A stretch of DNA of 64,000 bases. Source: Empedobacter stercoris. GTDB taxonomy: Bacteria > Bacteroidota > Bacteroidia > Flavobacteriales > Weeksellaceae. Position 1 is the stretch's first letter; each line of letters starts with the position of its first letter. The translations under genes and the position numbers were made by a program. Shown here piece after piece: positions 1 through 9,483 of the stretch. A model generated the notes under the pieces. The model was given only the letters and a program-made list of their open reading frames with translations, made no database searches and was not told the origin of the DNA. The stretch spans positions 1,612,001-1,676,000 of the forward strand of contig NZ_CP104209.1 in the NCBI RefSeq assembly GCF_025244765.1, given 5' to 3'.

Positions 1-408
1 TACTTTCAAAATGTAATTTCCTGGTAATTTAATATTCATTTGTTCGTTCGGAAATTGAATTTGATAATTGGTGTATTTTTGATAAGTATTGAACGAGTTT
101 TTATATGTACGTGCATAATCTGCATTTACACCATTTAGAAATTCGGATTGAAAAATATTTGATTCTGTCCAATCTGCATTTCGATGCTCGATAGAATATT
201 GGTAACGTCTATATCCTGCATTAATATCATCAAAAAGAAAAAATAAACTTTCCTCTGAACCTAACTTGATAATTGGTGTATTGTCGTTTGTTTGTGGATT
301 AAAAACTTGAATAGTTTTAATATTTTTTGGTGGATTAACTTCTTGATATTGTCCTAAAACAATTGTCGTTAATAAACACAGGATAATCGAATAGAATTTC
401 ATTTTCAT
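1..408 (-). CDS. T9SS plug protein (DUF5103 family), N-terminal part
   Basis: The gene begins at the ATG at 408 (or 402) and runs off the left edge, so only about 135 residues are visible. They show a short signal peptide ending near LGQ, then a domain with FFLFDD, a run of aromatic residues (GYRRYQYSIEH), NADW, and a later SFNTYQKYTNYQ...FPN stretch. This matches my recollection of the DUF5103 family, the periplasmic plug that closes the type IX secretion translocon. The presence of a T9SS-sorted amylase at 28.7-31.5 kb agrees with a working T9SS. The family call rests on recall of the N-terminal pattern, since the rest lies outside the window. Confidence 0.7.
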   Translation of the reverse strand, partial: MKMKFYSIILCLLTTIVLGQYQEVNPPKNIKTIQVFNPQTNDNTPIIKLGSEESLFFLFDDINAGYRRYQYSIEHRNADWTESNIFQSEFLNGVNADYARTYKNSFNTYQKYTNYQIQFPNEQMNIKLPGNYILKV

Positions 409-433
409 TACTATTTTGATTGATAAAAATACA

Positions 434-470
434 AAAAAGCGTGTGTCTTTTTACAAAGACACACGCTTAT
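434..470 (-). terminator. Rho-independent terminator after the E1 fusion gene
   Basis: A 14-bp perfect stem (437-450 with 455-468) encloses a 4-base loop. On the minus strand it is followed by a T-run. It lies just past the stop of the keto acid dehydrogenase gene and upstream of the T9SS plug gene, so it should separate the two minus-strand units. Confidence 0.85.
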
Positions 471-490
471 ATAACTTTAAATTTTATTTT

Positions 491-2905
491 TTAGTACAAA
501 GCAGGAAACTCATTTGGTTTTGCTTCACGCATCAATTCATAAACCTTTTCAGTAATATCATCTACAGAAGGTTTTGAAAAATAATCTCCATCTGTCGCAT
601 AAGCAGGACGGTGAGCTTTCGCTGTAATCGTCAATGGCGCGCTATCTAATGTAAAATATCCACCTTGTTTTTCGACAATTTCTTGTAACAAAAATGCACT
701 TGCTCCACCAGGAACATCTTCGTCAACAATTACTAAACGATTGGTTTTTGATAAACTTTTTGCAACATCTGCATTAATATCGAATGGTAATAATGATTGT
801 GCATCAATTACCTCAACCGAAATTCCTAATTGTTCTAATTCTTTTGCTGCCTCCATTACAATTCTCCAAGTAGAACCATAAGTTAACAACGTTACATCTT
901 GTCCTTCTTTTGTGATTTCAACTTCACCAATTGGCGTTGTAAATTCTCCAATATTTGTTGGTGCAGGTTCTTTCAGACGGTAACCGTTCAGACTTTCAAC
1001 CACAATTGCTGGTTCATCTGCTTGCATTAATGTATTGTAAAAACCTGCCGCTTTAGTTAGATCGCGAGGAACTAAAACATTCACACCACGAACCAAATTC
1101 AATATTCCTCCCATTGGAGAACCAGAATGCCAAACACCTTCTAATCGGTGCCCACGCGTTCTGATTATTACCGGTGCTTTCTGACCACCATTTGTACGAT
1201 AAAGTACAGTTGCTAAATCATCTGAAATTCCTTGTAAACAATAAAGAATATAATCTAAGTATTGAATTTCTGCAATAGGGCGTAAACCACGCATTGCTAA
1301 CCCAATTCCTTGACCAAGAATTGTTGCTTCACGAATTCCTGTATCTGAAATCCGATCGATTCCATATTTCGCTTGAAGACCTTCTAAACCTTGGTTTACA
1401 TCACCAATATTTCCAGCATCTTCTCCGAAAACTAATGCTTTTGGATACTTTTCGAAAAGTTTATCAAAGTTATCACGAACTATTACACGACCATCTTCTA
1501 ATACTGGATTATCACCAAACTCAGGTTTCACTTGCGGAACTTGAGTTGCTGTACCTGAAACTAATTTCGTCGAATAAATTTCTTCTTCACGTTTCATTTT
1601 CGTATCCAACCAAGAAATTAATTCAGTTTTTGAACTTAAATTCTCAGAACGAGTTAAACGAATTATTTTACGAACTGCACCATAAACATCACGTTTAAAT
1701 GGGCTTTTCTTCGATTTTAAATTATTAATTTCAATATTGATAAATGCTGAATTTACACTTTCTGAACCAACTTTCATTAATAAATCTAATGCTTGATTTT
1801 TCAACTCTAAAATTGGATTCAAATAATCATCCCAACATTGTTTTTGAGATTTTTTTACTTCTGCTTTTACTTCTGCTTCTAATTTATCCAACTCTTCTGC
1901 TGTAATAATTGCATCCGAATGATCTGCAAATGCTAAAATATATTCGCGGAATTTTGCTATTCCATCGTATTCTTTTTCCCAAGCTAAACGCTCTTCTGAT
2001 TTGTAACGTTCGTGTGAACCAGACGTAGAGTGACCTTGTGGCTGTGTACATTCTTGCACGTGTACAATACAAGGAATATGATGCTCACGCGCAAATCTTT
2101 CTGCACGAGTATATGCTTCGATCAACGCTGGATAATCCCAAGCTTTTACAGTAATAATTTCGTAACCTCTTTCGTTTTCTGTTCTTCCAAAACCTGATAA
2201 TAGTTCAGAAAGATTCGATTTTGTACGTTGAAATTTAGCTGGAACGGAAATTCCATAGCCATCGTCCCAAATAGAAACCACCATTGGCACTTGAAGAACT
2301 CCACCCGCATTTATCGTTTCCCAAAAATGTCCTTCAGATGTACTTGCATCACCAATTGTACCGAATGCAATTTCATTTCCACTTACAGAAAATTGTTGCT
2401 CTTCATCGGCTTGTGGTACATTTCTAAAATATTTTGATGCTTGTGCTAATCCTAATAAACGTGGCATTTGTCCCGCTGTAGGAGAAATATCTGCACTCGA
2501 ATTTTTTTGCGCTGTTAGTTTTTTCCAAGAACCATCTTCGTTTAAAGATCTTGTTCCGAAGTGAGAAGTCATTTGACGACCTCCAGATGAAGGTTCTTTT
2601 TCTAAATCAGTTAAAGCGTATAATTGTGCGAAAAATTGTTCAACTGTTAGTTGACCAATAGCGAACATAAATGTCTGATCGCGGTAATACCCCGAACGGA
2701 AATCTCCATCTTTGAATACCTTTGCCATTGCAATTTGTGGTAACTCTTTTCCATCACCAAAAATTCCAAATTTTGCTTTCCCTGTAAGTACTTCTCTTCT
2801 TCCTAAAAGACTTACTTCACGAGACATAAAAGCCGTTCTATAATCACTAATGATTTGACTTTTAAACTCTTCGAAAGTAATTTTATTTACCTCTTTTGTT
2901 TCCAT
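491..2905 (-). CDS. Branched-chain 2-oxoacid dehydrogenase E1, alpha-beta fusion
   Basis: One polypeptide carries both E1 subunits of a thiamine-diphosphate-dependent 2-oxoacid dehydrogenase. The N-terminal half is E1-alpha-like with the ThDP/Mg segment GDASTSEGHFWETIN ... DDGYGIS. The C-terminal half is E1-beta-like, with VFGEDAGNIGDVNQG and the transketolase C-terminal domain (ITKEGQDVTLLTYGS). The likely role is oxidative decarboxylation of branched-chain 2-oxoacids, feeding E2/E3 encoded elsewhere. The frame stays open to 2962 with ATGs at 2962 and 2923. I prefer the ATG at 2905 because a TAnnTTTG-like motif sits just upstream, but this is uncertain. Fused E1 is common in Bacteroidota. 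Substrate class (branched-chain versus pyruvate) is inferred from family resemblance. Confidence 0.88.
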   Translation of the reverse strand: METKEVNKITFEEFKSQIISDYRTAFMSREVSLLGRREVLTGKAKFGIFGDGKELPQIAMAKVFKDGDFRSGYYRDQTFMFAIGQLTVEQFFAQLYALTDLEKEPSSGGRQMTSHFGTRSLNEDGSWKKLTAQKNSSADISPTAGQMPRLLGLAQASKYFRNVPQADEEQQFSVSGNEIAFGTIGDASTSEGHFWETINAGGVLQVPMVVSIWDDGYGISVPAKFQRTKSNLSELLSGFGRTENERGYEIITVKAWDYPALIEAYTRAERFAREHHIPCIVHVQECTQPQGHSTSGSHERYKSEERLAWEKEYDGIAKFREYILAFADHSDAIITAEELDKLEAEVKAEVKKSQKQCWDDYLNPILELKNQALDLLMKVGSESVNSAFINIEINNLKSKKSPFKRDVYGAVRKIIRLTRSENLSSKTELISWLDTKMKREEEIYSTKLVSGTATQVPQVKPEFGDNPVLEDGRVIVRDNFDKLFEKYPKALVFGEDAGNIGDVNQGLEGLQAKYGIDRISDTGIREATILGQGIGLAMRGLRPIAEIQYLDYILYCLQGISDDLATVLYRTNGGQKAPVIIRTRGHRLEGVWHSGSPMGGILNLVRGVNVLVPRDLTKAAGFYNTLMQADEPAIVVESLNGYRLKEPAPTNIGEFTTPIGEVEITKEGQDVTLLTYGSTWRIVMEAAKELEQLGISVEVIDAQSLLPFDINADVAKSLSKTNRLVIVDEDVPGGASAFLLQEIVEKQGGYFTLDSAPLTITAKAHRPAYATDGDYFSKPSVDDITEKVYELMREAKPNEFPALY

Positions 2906-3025
2906 TTCTTTTGTTTGTTGCATCACAAATTTAACAAAAGATTTGTAACTTACACCATACAATTTGCGTCTAACGAATAGATTATAATTTTATATCATCC
3001 TATTAATAATACTAAAAATAAATAC

Positions 3026-5767
3026 ATGAAAAAAACTTTATTGAGTTTATGTTTGGTTTTTGCTTTTGCAAATTCATCGTATGTAATGGCTCAAACTAAA
3101 GCTGGAGGAGCAACTTTTGTTACTCAAGTAGAAGGAATAAAAGAGTACAAACTATCTAATGGTTTGCAAGTTTTATTACTTCCTGATCAATCTCAAAGTA
3201 ATGTTGTCGTAAACATTGTTTACAATGTAGGTTCTAAACATGAAGGTTACGGAGAAAAAGGAATGGCGCATTTGTTAGAACATATGCTGTTTAAATCGAC
3301 AAAAAACCTTGGTGATATCAAAAAAATGTTATCTGATAAAGGTGGAATAGCAAATGGAACAACGTGGTATGATCGTACAAATTATTATGAAATCTTTCCT
3401 TCAAGTGATGAAAATTTACGTTGGAGTATCGAAATGGAAGCTGATCGAATGATTAATGCAACCATCAAACAAGAAGATTTAGATAAAGAGTTTTCGGTTG
3501 TTCGCAATGAATTTGAAATTGGAGAAAATAATCCTTCAAGTGTACTGATGGAACGTGTGATTTCTGCTGGATATTTATGGCACAATTACGGAAAGTCGAC
3601 GATTGGTTCCAAAGAAGATATCGAACGTGTTAAAACACCTCAATTACGTAAATTCTACGAAAAATACTATCAACCTGATAATGCTACATTAATTATTGCA
3701 GGAAAGTTTGACGAGAAAAAAACAATGGATTATGTCAATCAATATTTTGCTCCAATTCCAAAACCAACTCGTGTTTTAGACGAAGTCTTAACCGTTGAAC
3801 CAGCACAAGACGGTGAAAAATTTGTAGAAGTAAAACGCGCAGGTGATTCTCAATCTGTTGGCGTGATGTATCACGTTGCAGCTTACAGCGACAAAGATTA
3901 TGCAGCGATTGATGTGTTGAACAATATTCTGACTTCAGATCCATCTGGGTATTTATATAAAGCTTTAGTAGACACACACAAAATTGCTTCTATTTGGGCA
4001 TTTAGTCCAGAAGTTCGTGATGCGAGTTTCTTTTATATTGGAACAGAAATTCCGAAAGAGAAAAATATTGAACAAACGAAAAATGATATTCGTGCAGAAT
4101 TAGATAAAGTTGCCACAATTAATTATACTGATCAAGATGTACAACGTGCAAAAGCGAATATTATCAAGAACATCGAAAATAGAAAAAATAACACCATTAA
4201 TTTTGCAATTGCTTTAACCGAAATTGTTGGTGCTGGTGATTATCGCTTAGGATTCTTGTACCGCGATAATATCGAAAACGTAACAAAAGAAGATATCAAA
4301 CGTGTTGCTGAAAAATATTTTAGAGCGAACAATAGAACGGTTGGAACATTTATTCCTACAAAAGATGAAATTCGTGTAAAACCGAATGAATTAACGAATA
4401 AACAAATTACAGAATTAGTTTCAAATTATAAAGGTCGTGCTGCAGAGAAGGAAGCAAAACCTTTCGAAGCTTCGATCAAAAATCTTAAAGCGCATTATGC
4501 AGAAGGGAAATTGAACAATGGATTAAAATACGGAATCATCGATAAAGAAATCAAAGGTGAAAAAGTTATTTTATCATTCAATTTACCTGTTTCGAATGAA
4601 AAAGATTTAGCGAATAAAGGAATTATTGGTCAATTAACGGCTGAATTGTTAATGTCTGGAACGAAGAATCTAACAAAAGAACAAATCAAAGATCAATTAG
4701 ATGAGTTGAAATCTTCTGTCGGATTTAGATTTAGTGGACAAACGTTATCCGTAACAATTAATACGTACAAAAATTCATTAGACAAAACAATGGATATCGT
4801 TCGTCAAATTATTACAGAACCAACTTTCCCTCAAGCCGAATTAACAAAAACTGTAAATGAATACACCACTTATTTAGACGCTAACACTAACGATCCACAA
4901 GCTTTAGCTTTCAATGAGATTAATCGTTTAACTTCTAATTATCCAAAATCATCTATTTTTTATACTGCTTCTTTTAGTGAATTAAAAGATGAAATTAAAA
5001 CTATAAAACAAACTGATTTAGTTAATTTTTATAAAAACATTTTAGGTGCGCAAAACGGAGTTGTTTCTGTCGTTGGAACTAATGATAAAACTAAAGTTGA
5101 AAAAATACTGAGTGATACATTTGGCAAATGGAATAGTAAATCGAAATACGAAAAAGCATATCCAATGTTTACAGCAACTAAAAAAGAAGACAAATTATAC
5201 AACATTGCTGACAAAGAAAATGCAGCTGCAGTTGGATCAATTAACTTCAAAATGAATCGTGAAAGTGCAGATTATGCAGCAATGGTTATGGCAAACGAAA
5301 TGATTGGTAGCGGTGGATTTTTATCTGCTCGTATTCCTATGCGATTGAGAGAAAAAGAAGGTATCAGCTACGGTGCAGGTTCGTATGTTTCTATTCCAAA
5401 CGATCCTAAAAACGATGTTGCTTCTTGGGGATATTACGCATTTTTGAATCCTACTAAACGTGAAGCTGTTGAAATAGCATTGAAAGAGGAAGTTGCAAAA
5501 GCATTGAAAGATGGTTTCACAGCTGAAGAATTAAAAACAAATATCGTAAGTTGGAAAAATGGACGTAACACATCTTTGGGAATGGATGGTACTTTATTAA
5601 GTTTATCGAATGGTTATTTGTTAAACGGAATTAGTTTTGATGATTTCGATAATTTAGAGAAAAAAGTTGATGCTCTGAATGTAAGTCAAGTAAATGAAGT
5701 TTTCAAAAAATACATTTCATTAGACAAATTGACTTCTGTTTACACGGGAACTTTTGATAAAAAATAA
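3026..5767 (+). CDS. M16 family zinc metallopeptidase (two-domain)
   Basis: This 913-residue protein has a signal peptide ending near residue 22 (YVMAQ), so it is exported to the periplasm or outer membrane. The first M16 domain has the inverted zinc motif HLLEH (residues 82-86) and the distal ligand E162 in NEFEIGENNP, 76 residues after the second His, as expected for the family. The second half (about 490-913) is the related M16 domain without HxxEH and should form the inactive half of the clam-shell, with the usual R/Y motif near GGFLSARIPMRLREKEGISYG. It probably degrades peptides. It is divergent from the E1 gene and monocistronic, with a strong terminator after it. Confidence 0.92.
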   Translation: MKKTLLSLCLVFAFANSSYVMAQTKAGGATFVTQVEGIKEYKLSNGLQVLLLPDQSQSNVVVNIVYNVGSKHEGYGEKGMAHLLEHMLFKSTKNLGDIKKMLSDKGGIANGTTWYDRTNYYEIFPSSDENLRWSIEMEADRMINATIKQEDLDKEFSVVRNEFEIGENNPSSVLMERVISAGYLWHNYGKSTIGSKEDIERVKTPQLRKFYEKYYQPDNATLIIAGKFDEKKTMDYVNQYFAPIPKPTRVLDEVLTVEPAQDGEKFVEVKRAGDSQSVGVMYHVAAYSDKDYAAIDVLNNILTSDPSGYLYKALVDTHKIASIWAFSPEVRDASFFYIGTEIPKEKNIEQTKNDIRAELDKVATINYTDQDVQRAKANIIKNIENRKNNTINFAIALTEIVGAGDYRLGFLYRDNIENVTKEDIKRVAEKYFRANNRTVGTFIPTKDEIRVKPNELTNKQITELVSNYKGRAAEKEAKPFEASIKNLKAHYAEGKLNNGLKYGIIDKEIKGEKVILSFNLPVSNEKDLANKGIIGQLTAELLMSGTKNLTKEQIKDQLDELKSSVGFRFSGQTLSVTINTYKNSLDKTMDIVRQIITEPTFPQAELTKTVNEYTTYLDANTNDPQALAFNEINRLTSNYPKSSIFYTASFSELKDEIKTIKQTDLVNFYKNILGAQNGVVSVVGTNDKTKVEKILSDTFGKWNSKSKYEKAYPMFTATKKEDKLYNIADKENAAAVGSINFKMNRESADYAAMVMANEMIGSGGFLSARIPMRLREKEGISYGAGSYVSIPNDPKNDVASWGYYAFLNPTKREAVEIALKEEVAKALKDGFTAEELKTNIVSWKNGRNTSLGMDGTLLSLSNGYLLNGISFDDFDNLEKKVDALNVSQVNEVFKKYISLDKLTSVYTGTFDKK

Positions 5768-5786
5768 CTTTAATCATACTCATTTC

Positions 5787-5821
5787 AAAAAAAGCTTCAG
5801 ATGAATCTGAAGCTTTTTTTA
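5787..5821 (+). terminator. Rho-independent terminator after M16 peptidase gene
   Basis: The inverted repeat AGCTTCAGA ... TCTGAAGCT (5793-5801 with 5806-5814) is followed by a T-run on the plus strand and preceded by an A-run, so it could act in both directions. It starts about 20 bases after the stop codon. Confidence 0.9.
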
Positions 5822-5985
5822 TGATTTGTTTAGAATAAAAATCTGTACAATTATTCATTTTCGGTCTAAAAAGAGAAAAAAACTGTTAAAAAATGCTTCA
5901 TTTCATAACATTTACAATTTTTGGCATCATAATTTCTTATCACTACAAACAATAAAAAAACAATTAACCTTTAATAATAATTCGT

Positions 5986-7002
5986 ATGCAAGGATTAGAA
6001 GATAACAATCAACCCACAAACAAAGGAAAAAATGGTTTAGTAATTCCTTTAGCTTTAGCGGGAATCTTATTAGCTGGTAGTGTTGGATATAATATTTATC
6101 AAGCAAATCAAATAGGAAACCTTGAAAAAAATGACTCTTTAAACTCTCAAATCCTTAAAAATGAAACCAATCAAAAAGATCAAATTCGTAGACAATATGA
6201 TTCTATCTTAAACGATTACACGCAATACAAAGCGCGTATAGAGGATCGTAACAATTTGTTAGGCGATAAAGAAAATATGATTCAATTAAAGAATCAAGAT
6301 ATTCAAGAAATCTTAGAAAAAGACAATCCTACAGCAGAAGAAATGAATCGTGCACGTAAGATGATTAACGATTTAGAAGGTAGTGTAAAAAATTATAAGT
6401 CAGAAGTTGCTCGTTTACAAAAAGAAAATGCAATTCTTGTACGTAATGTTGAAGATTTAAACAATAAAAATTCTGCATTAACAACAGATAATAATAATTT
6501 AAGAGAAAACAACAAAGAATTAACGTATAACTACCAAACAGAGAAAAACGTTCGCCAAAAAGATAACGCTATTTCGAAAGGAAAAATTAATGAATTAAGT
6601 TCGACTTTATCTGTTTCAAATCAACAAATTAAAGGTATCCGAGTAAGAAGTAGTGGAAAAGAAGTTGAAAAAACACGTGCAAAACGTATTGATAAAATTC
6701 GTGTTTCTTTTGATGTAGATCGCAATTCGAGAACAGAATCTGGAGACAAAAAATTATATGTTGCCATCTATAATCCTGATGGAACGTTAGGTAGATACGG
6801 AAATGCACAAGGTGGACAAATTGAGTTAAGATCTGGGGATACAGTTGATTTCTCTGATGCAATTAGTTTCAATTACACAAATGGGCAAGTAAAAAATATT
6901 ACATTTGATTGGGAAAATGAAGAATTCCAAAAAGGAGTTTATACTTTCAATGTTTACGAAAATGGATTTAAAATTAGTCAAGCAAAAATAACCCTGAACT
7001 AA
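5986..7002 (+). CDS. Membrane-anchored coiled-coil protein of unknown function
   Basis: I do not recognise a named family for this 338-residue protein. A hydrophilic N-terminus precedes one transmembrane segment (about residues 19-37, LVIPLALAGILLAGSVGYNI). A long heptad-rich coiled coil follows (about 45-215, rich in E, K, N, Q and L). The C-terminal domain (about 225-338) is beta-rich and contains VRSSGKEVEKTRAKRIDKI and DKKLYVAIYNPDGTLG. The topology suggests a single-pass inner-membrane protein with a periplasmic coiled coil and a beta-sandwich tip. Similar flavobacterial proteins tend to be labelled as chromosome-partitioning or SMC-like only because of the coiled coil, which I do not accept as evidence. 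It stands alone between two terminators. Confidence 0.75.
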   Translation: MQGLEDNNQPTNKGKNGLVIPLALAGILLAGSVGYNIYQANQIGNLEKNDSLNSQILKNETNQKDQIRRQYDSILNDYTQYKARIEDRNNLLGDKENMIQLKNQDIQEILEKDNPTAEEMNRARKMINDLEGSVKNYKSEVARLQKENAILVRNVEDLNNKNSALTTDNNNLRENNKELTYNYQTEKNVRQKDNAISKGKINELSSTLSVSNQQIKGIRVRSSGKEVEKTRAKRIDKIRVSFDVDRNSRTESGDKKLYVAIYNPDGTLGRYGNAQGGQIELRSGDTVDFSDAISFNYTNGQVKNITFDWENEEFQKGVYTFNVYENGFKISQAKITLN

Positions 7003-7025
7003 TTCATTGACACAAAGCTAACCAG

Positions 7026-7055
7026 AAAAGCTCAGCAAATGCTGAGCTTTTTTAT
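7026..7055. terminator. Bidirectional terminator between convergent genes
   Basis: A 12-bp perfect stem (7026-7037 with 7040-7051) has A-runs and T-runs on its two sides. It can serve both the coiled-coil gene on the plus strand and the methyltransferase gene ending at 7071 on the minus strand. Confidence 0.88.
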
Positions 7056-7070
7056 GCTATTCATTCAAAA

Positions 7071-8672
7071 CTATCGTTTAAGTAAATTGATACTAACAGT
7101 TGCCAATTCGTTATTTGGGTATTTTTTAAACAATGTTTTATCAGGCATTAATCCAGTTTCTTGACAAATGCGATGAAAAACATCAACCTCGACAATATAT
7201 TGATCCGAAAAACCATGCGTTGCATCATAAGCTGTTGCAGGTGTATTTCCTAAATTTCTTGCTGTTAAATCTGGAGCGATTGTATGCAACTCGATTAACA
7301 ATAATCCAAACTTATCAACATAAGGCGCCCATTTTTTGAGATGATTCAATAAATTCTGTTCCACATCGTTATTCGACAAACGTTTACCTCTAAAAGCAAA
7401 TGCACCAGTGGACGTACTGATTCTATCTATTTTAACTTCTTTTACATCTTCCCAAATTCTATTATGATCTAAAAATGTTCTAATGTTCAACAAATCACTC
7501 AACTCAATAGAATAATCCTCTTTTAAATCAGTCGCCAATCGATCTGGATCACCGATATCGCCCCAAATCACTTTTGCCCAAATATCATTTTTAATTAAAT
7601 TAGCACGCGTTACTTTCAATGCTGCTTGATTATAATCTGCACCAACTAAAAATAAAGGGTATTCATCCAAATGTTTTCCTCGCAATGTTTGTCGCTCTAT
7701 CACATCATACAAATGCTGTAATAATGCACCATTTCCACATCCCATATCCAAAATACCTTTTGGTTGTTCTTCGATAGGACGATTAAAAATCTCGGCAATA
7801 AACTCATCTATCACTTTAAAATAAGTAGAATGTGCACCTCCACTACCCCAAACATTCATTTCGCGATTAACATGTTGCTCATCTTCGCCTTCTGTAATCT
7901 CTCTCAATTTCGTTGGCGAACCAAATAGTAAATCGTTCAATTTTGCAAACATTGGCAAATACGATACAGTAACACCGTAAGATGTTGCTCTACGTGCAAA
8001 AAACAAGCCTGTTTCAGTAAATTTATAATTCTTCTCGTGTTTTGAAAACCAACCTAATTCGGCAAGTCGCTCCAATATTTTTTCAAATGTTTGTGGATTT
8101 TTATGAAATTCATCTGGATTGAAAGAAGCTTCCATAAAATATTTATGAAACAAACCGCTCATTCCCATTCGAACAATGATAGGTCCAACCAAAGCTCCTT
8201 CGATATGTTTTGTAATTTGATAATGCAATGGTTTTTCAAGAAACTCTTCGTTATCACTTGTCAGTAAATATGTTTTGTACTTATCAAATAACTTGATCCA
8301 TTTTTTACAAAATTCTTCCGAAAAATCATGTTGATGAATCACTTCATCTTCAGCTAAAAAAACACCTAAATCATGGTAAATATCAAAATTTGTAAATGCT
8401 CTGTCTGAATATTTATTGGTTTGAATTTCGACAATTTTTTGTTCATTATTTACCGTATACTCTAACATATTTTGAGAAGCCAACACACGCAAAGCAACAT
8501 TTAAATATCCTTCGTTTGCTTGAAATTCTTTTGTTAGCTGATCCAATAACATCGTTTTATGTTCGACAATATAATGCAACACACCTTTGCTCGCTAAAAC
8601 ATTCAATATCGGTGCAGTTACCAAACCATCAAGATGTCTAAAGATTAACGATCTCAAATATTTTTTATCCAT
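7071..8672 (-). CDS. Class I SAM-dependent methyltransferase, large two-part form
   Basis: The protein has 533 residues, much longer than a simple class I methyltransferase. The C-terminal half holds the SAM-binding motif I ILDMGCGNGALLQH (307-320), an acidic motif II region (FLVGADYN) and GDIGDP. The N-terminal 290 residues contain what look like two winged-helix-like segments (about 8-90 and 185-230, each with a helix-rich ...LNVALRVLASQNML or ILERLAELGWFS pattern), as in dimeric small-molecule O-methyltransferases. It may resemble the AprA-type methyltransferases attached to polyketide synthases, but I cannot confirm that. Its substrate is unknown. It is a single-gene unit, convergent with the coiled-coil gene. 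Confidence 0.75.
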   Translation of the reverse strand: MDKKYLRSLIFRHLDGLVTAPILNVLASKGVLHYIVEHKTMLLDQLTKEFQANEGYLNVALRVLASQNMLEYTVNNEQKIVEIQTNKYSDRAFTNFDIYHDLGVFLAEDEVIHQHDFSEEFCKKWIKLFDKYKTYLLTSDNEEFLEKPLHYQITKHIEGALVGPIIVRMGMSGLFHKYFMEASFNPDEFHKNPQTFEKILERLAELGWFSKHEKNYKFTETGLFFARRATSYGVTVSYLPMFAKLNDLLFGSPTKLREITEGEDEQHVNREMNVWGSGGAHSTYFKVIDEFIAEIFNRPIEEQPKGILDMGCGNGALLQHLYDVIERQTLRGKHLDEYPLFLVGADYNQAALKVTRANLIKNDIWAKVIWGDIGDPDRLATDLKEDYSIELSDLLNIRTFLDHNRIWEDVKEVKIDRISTSTGAFAFRGKRLSNNDVEQNLLNHLKKWAPYVDKFGLLLIELHTIAPDLTARNLGNTPATAYDATHGFSDQYIVEVDVFHRICQETGLMPDKTLFKKYPNNELATVSINLLKR

Positions 8673-8792
8673 TTTGGTTGATTTTTTCTCTTATAAATAT
8701 ATTGATAATTACGAAATATTGGTAAGAAAAATAGCGTGATTTTAAATTACTTAAAATAAAAAAAACTCATCCGTAGACAAGGTTTTATAGGA

Positions 8793-9404
8793 TTAATCAA
8801 TTTTGATGAAATTTCCGTGCGAATTGAATTTCAATGTTTGTTTTGATTGTAAAAATTCTACTTCGTAAGAACCATCTTTTTTATCTCGTTCAATCTTTTT
8901 AATAGGACTTTTTAGATTATTTTTTTCAAGATAACTTTTTATTTTTTCAGGAAAAAAATTGGTTGGAATTGCTTTTCCTAACCCATTCTTCACTTCTATC
9001 CATTGTCCATTATCTGAAAATTCTAATTTTGTTCCATCTTTTAATTGAATATTATATGTTGTGATGTTGCGTTCAACTTCTTTTATAGCATTCAACAATT
9101 TGAGATTTCCGAAATTTTGTGCAATAAAATTCTGCACATTTACAGGTAAATTATTCGCTGAAACGACCATTTCATTTGAATCAATATTTACCGTTTTTTG
9201 TTGACCATCATCTTGTAAAACGACATAAGAGTTCGATGAATTCGATGAATCTGATCCATTCACTATATCGCTTTCCATAACGATAGGTTGCTCAGGCGCT
9301 TCCGATTTACTCGAAATAATATCATTTTCAGTAGATTTTTTTGATTCGCATGCAGTTAAAACTAAACTAAAAATAGCGAGTAATGATAAAACTATTTTTT
9401 TCAT
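8793..9404 (-). CDS. PepSY-like (DUF2874 type) lipoprotein
   Basis: A lipoprotein signal with lipobox LTAC places the lipidated cysteine at residue 19, followed by a low-complexity Ser/Asp/Asn linker (about 25-75). The remainder holds two PepSY-like repeats of the pattern IxxxExxxxxYxxxLKDGTKLEFxxxGxW (about 85-140 and 150-203), which in related proteins are two-strand/one-helix domains thought to bind or inhibit partners. The function is not known. It lies downstream of the amylase genes but is separated from them by a terminator, so I infer no direct role in glucan use. Confidence 0.75.
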   Translation of the reverse strand: MKKIVLSLLAIFSLVLTACESKKSTENDIISSKSEAPEQPIVMESDIVNGSDSSNSSNSYVVLQDDGQQKTVNIDSNEMVVSANNLPVNVQNFIAQNFGNLKLLNAIKEVERNITTYNIQLKDGTKLEFSDNGQWIEVKNGLGKAIPTNFFPEKIKSYLEKNNLKSPIKKIERDKKDGSYEVEFLQSKQTLKFNSHGNFIKID

Positions 9405-9446
9405 AATTTTGATTTTAAACGTTTATCAACAAGCATTATACCATAA

Positions 9447-9480
9447 AAAAATGCTGATTAAAATTTAACCAGCATTTAAG
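9447..9480 (-). terminator. Terminator ending the minus-strand amylase pair
   Basis: An inverted repeat (9449-9462 with 9464-9477, one mismatch) lies immediately after the stop of the 460-residue amylase gene. It is followed by a T-run on the minus strand. Confidence 0.8.
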
Positions 9481-9483
9481 AGT

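Noticed and set aside
5986-7002. Chromosome partitioning or SMC-like protein.
   Set aside because: Only the coiled coil supports it; there is no Walker motif, and the protein has a membrane segment.
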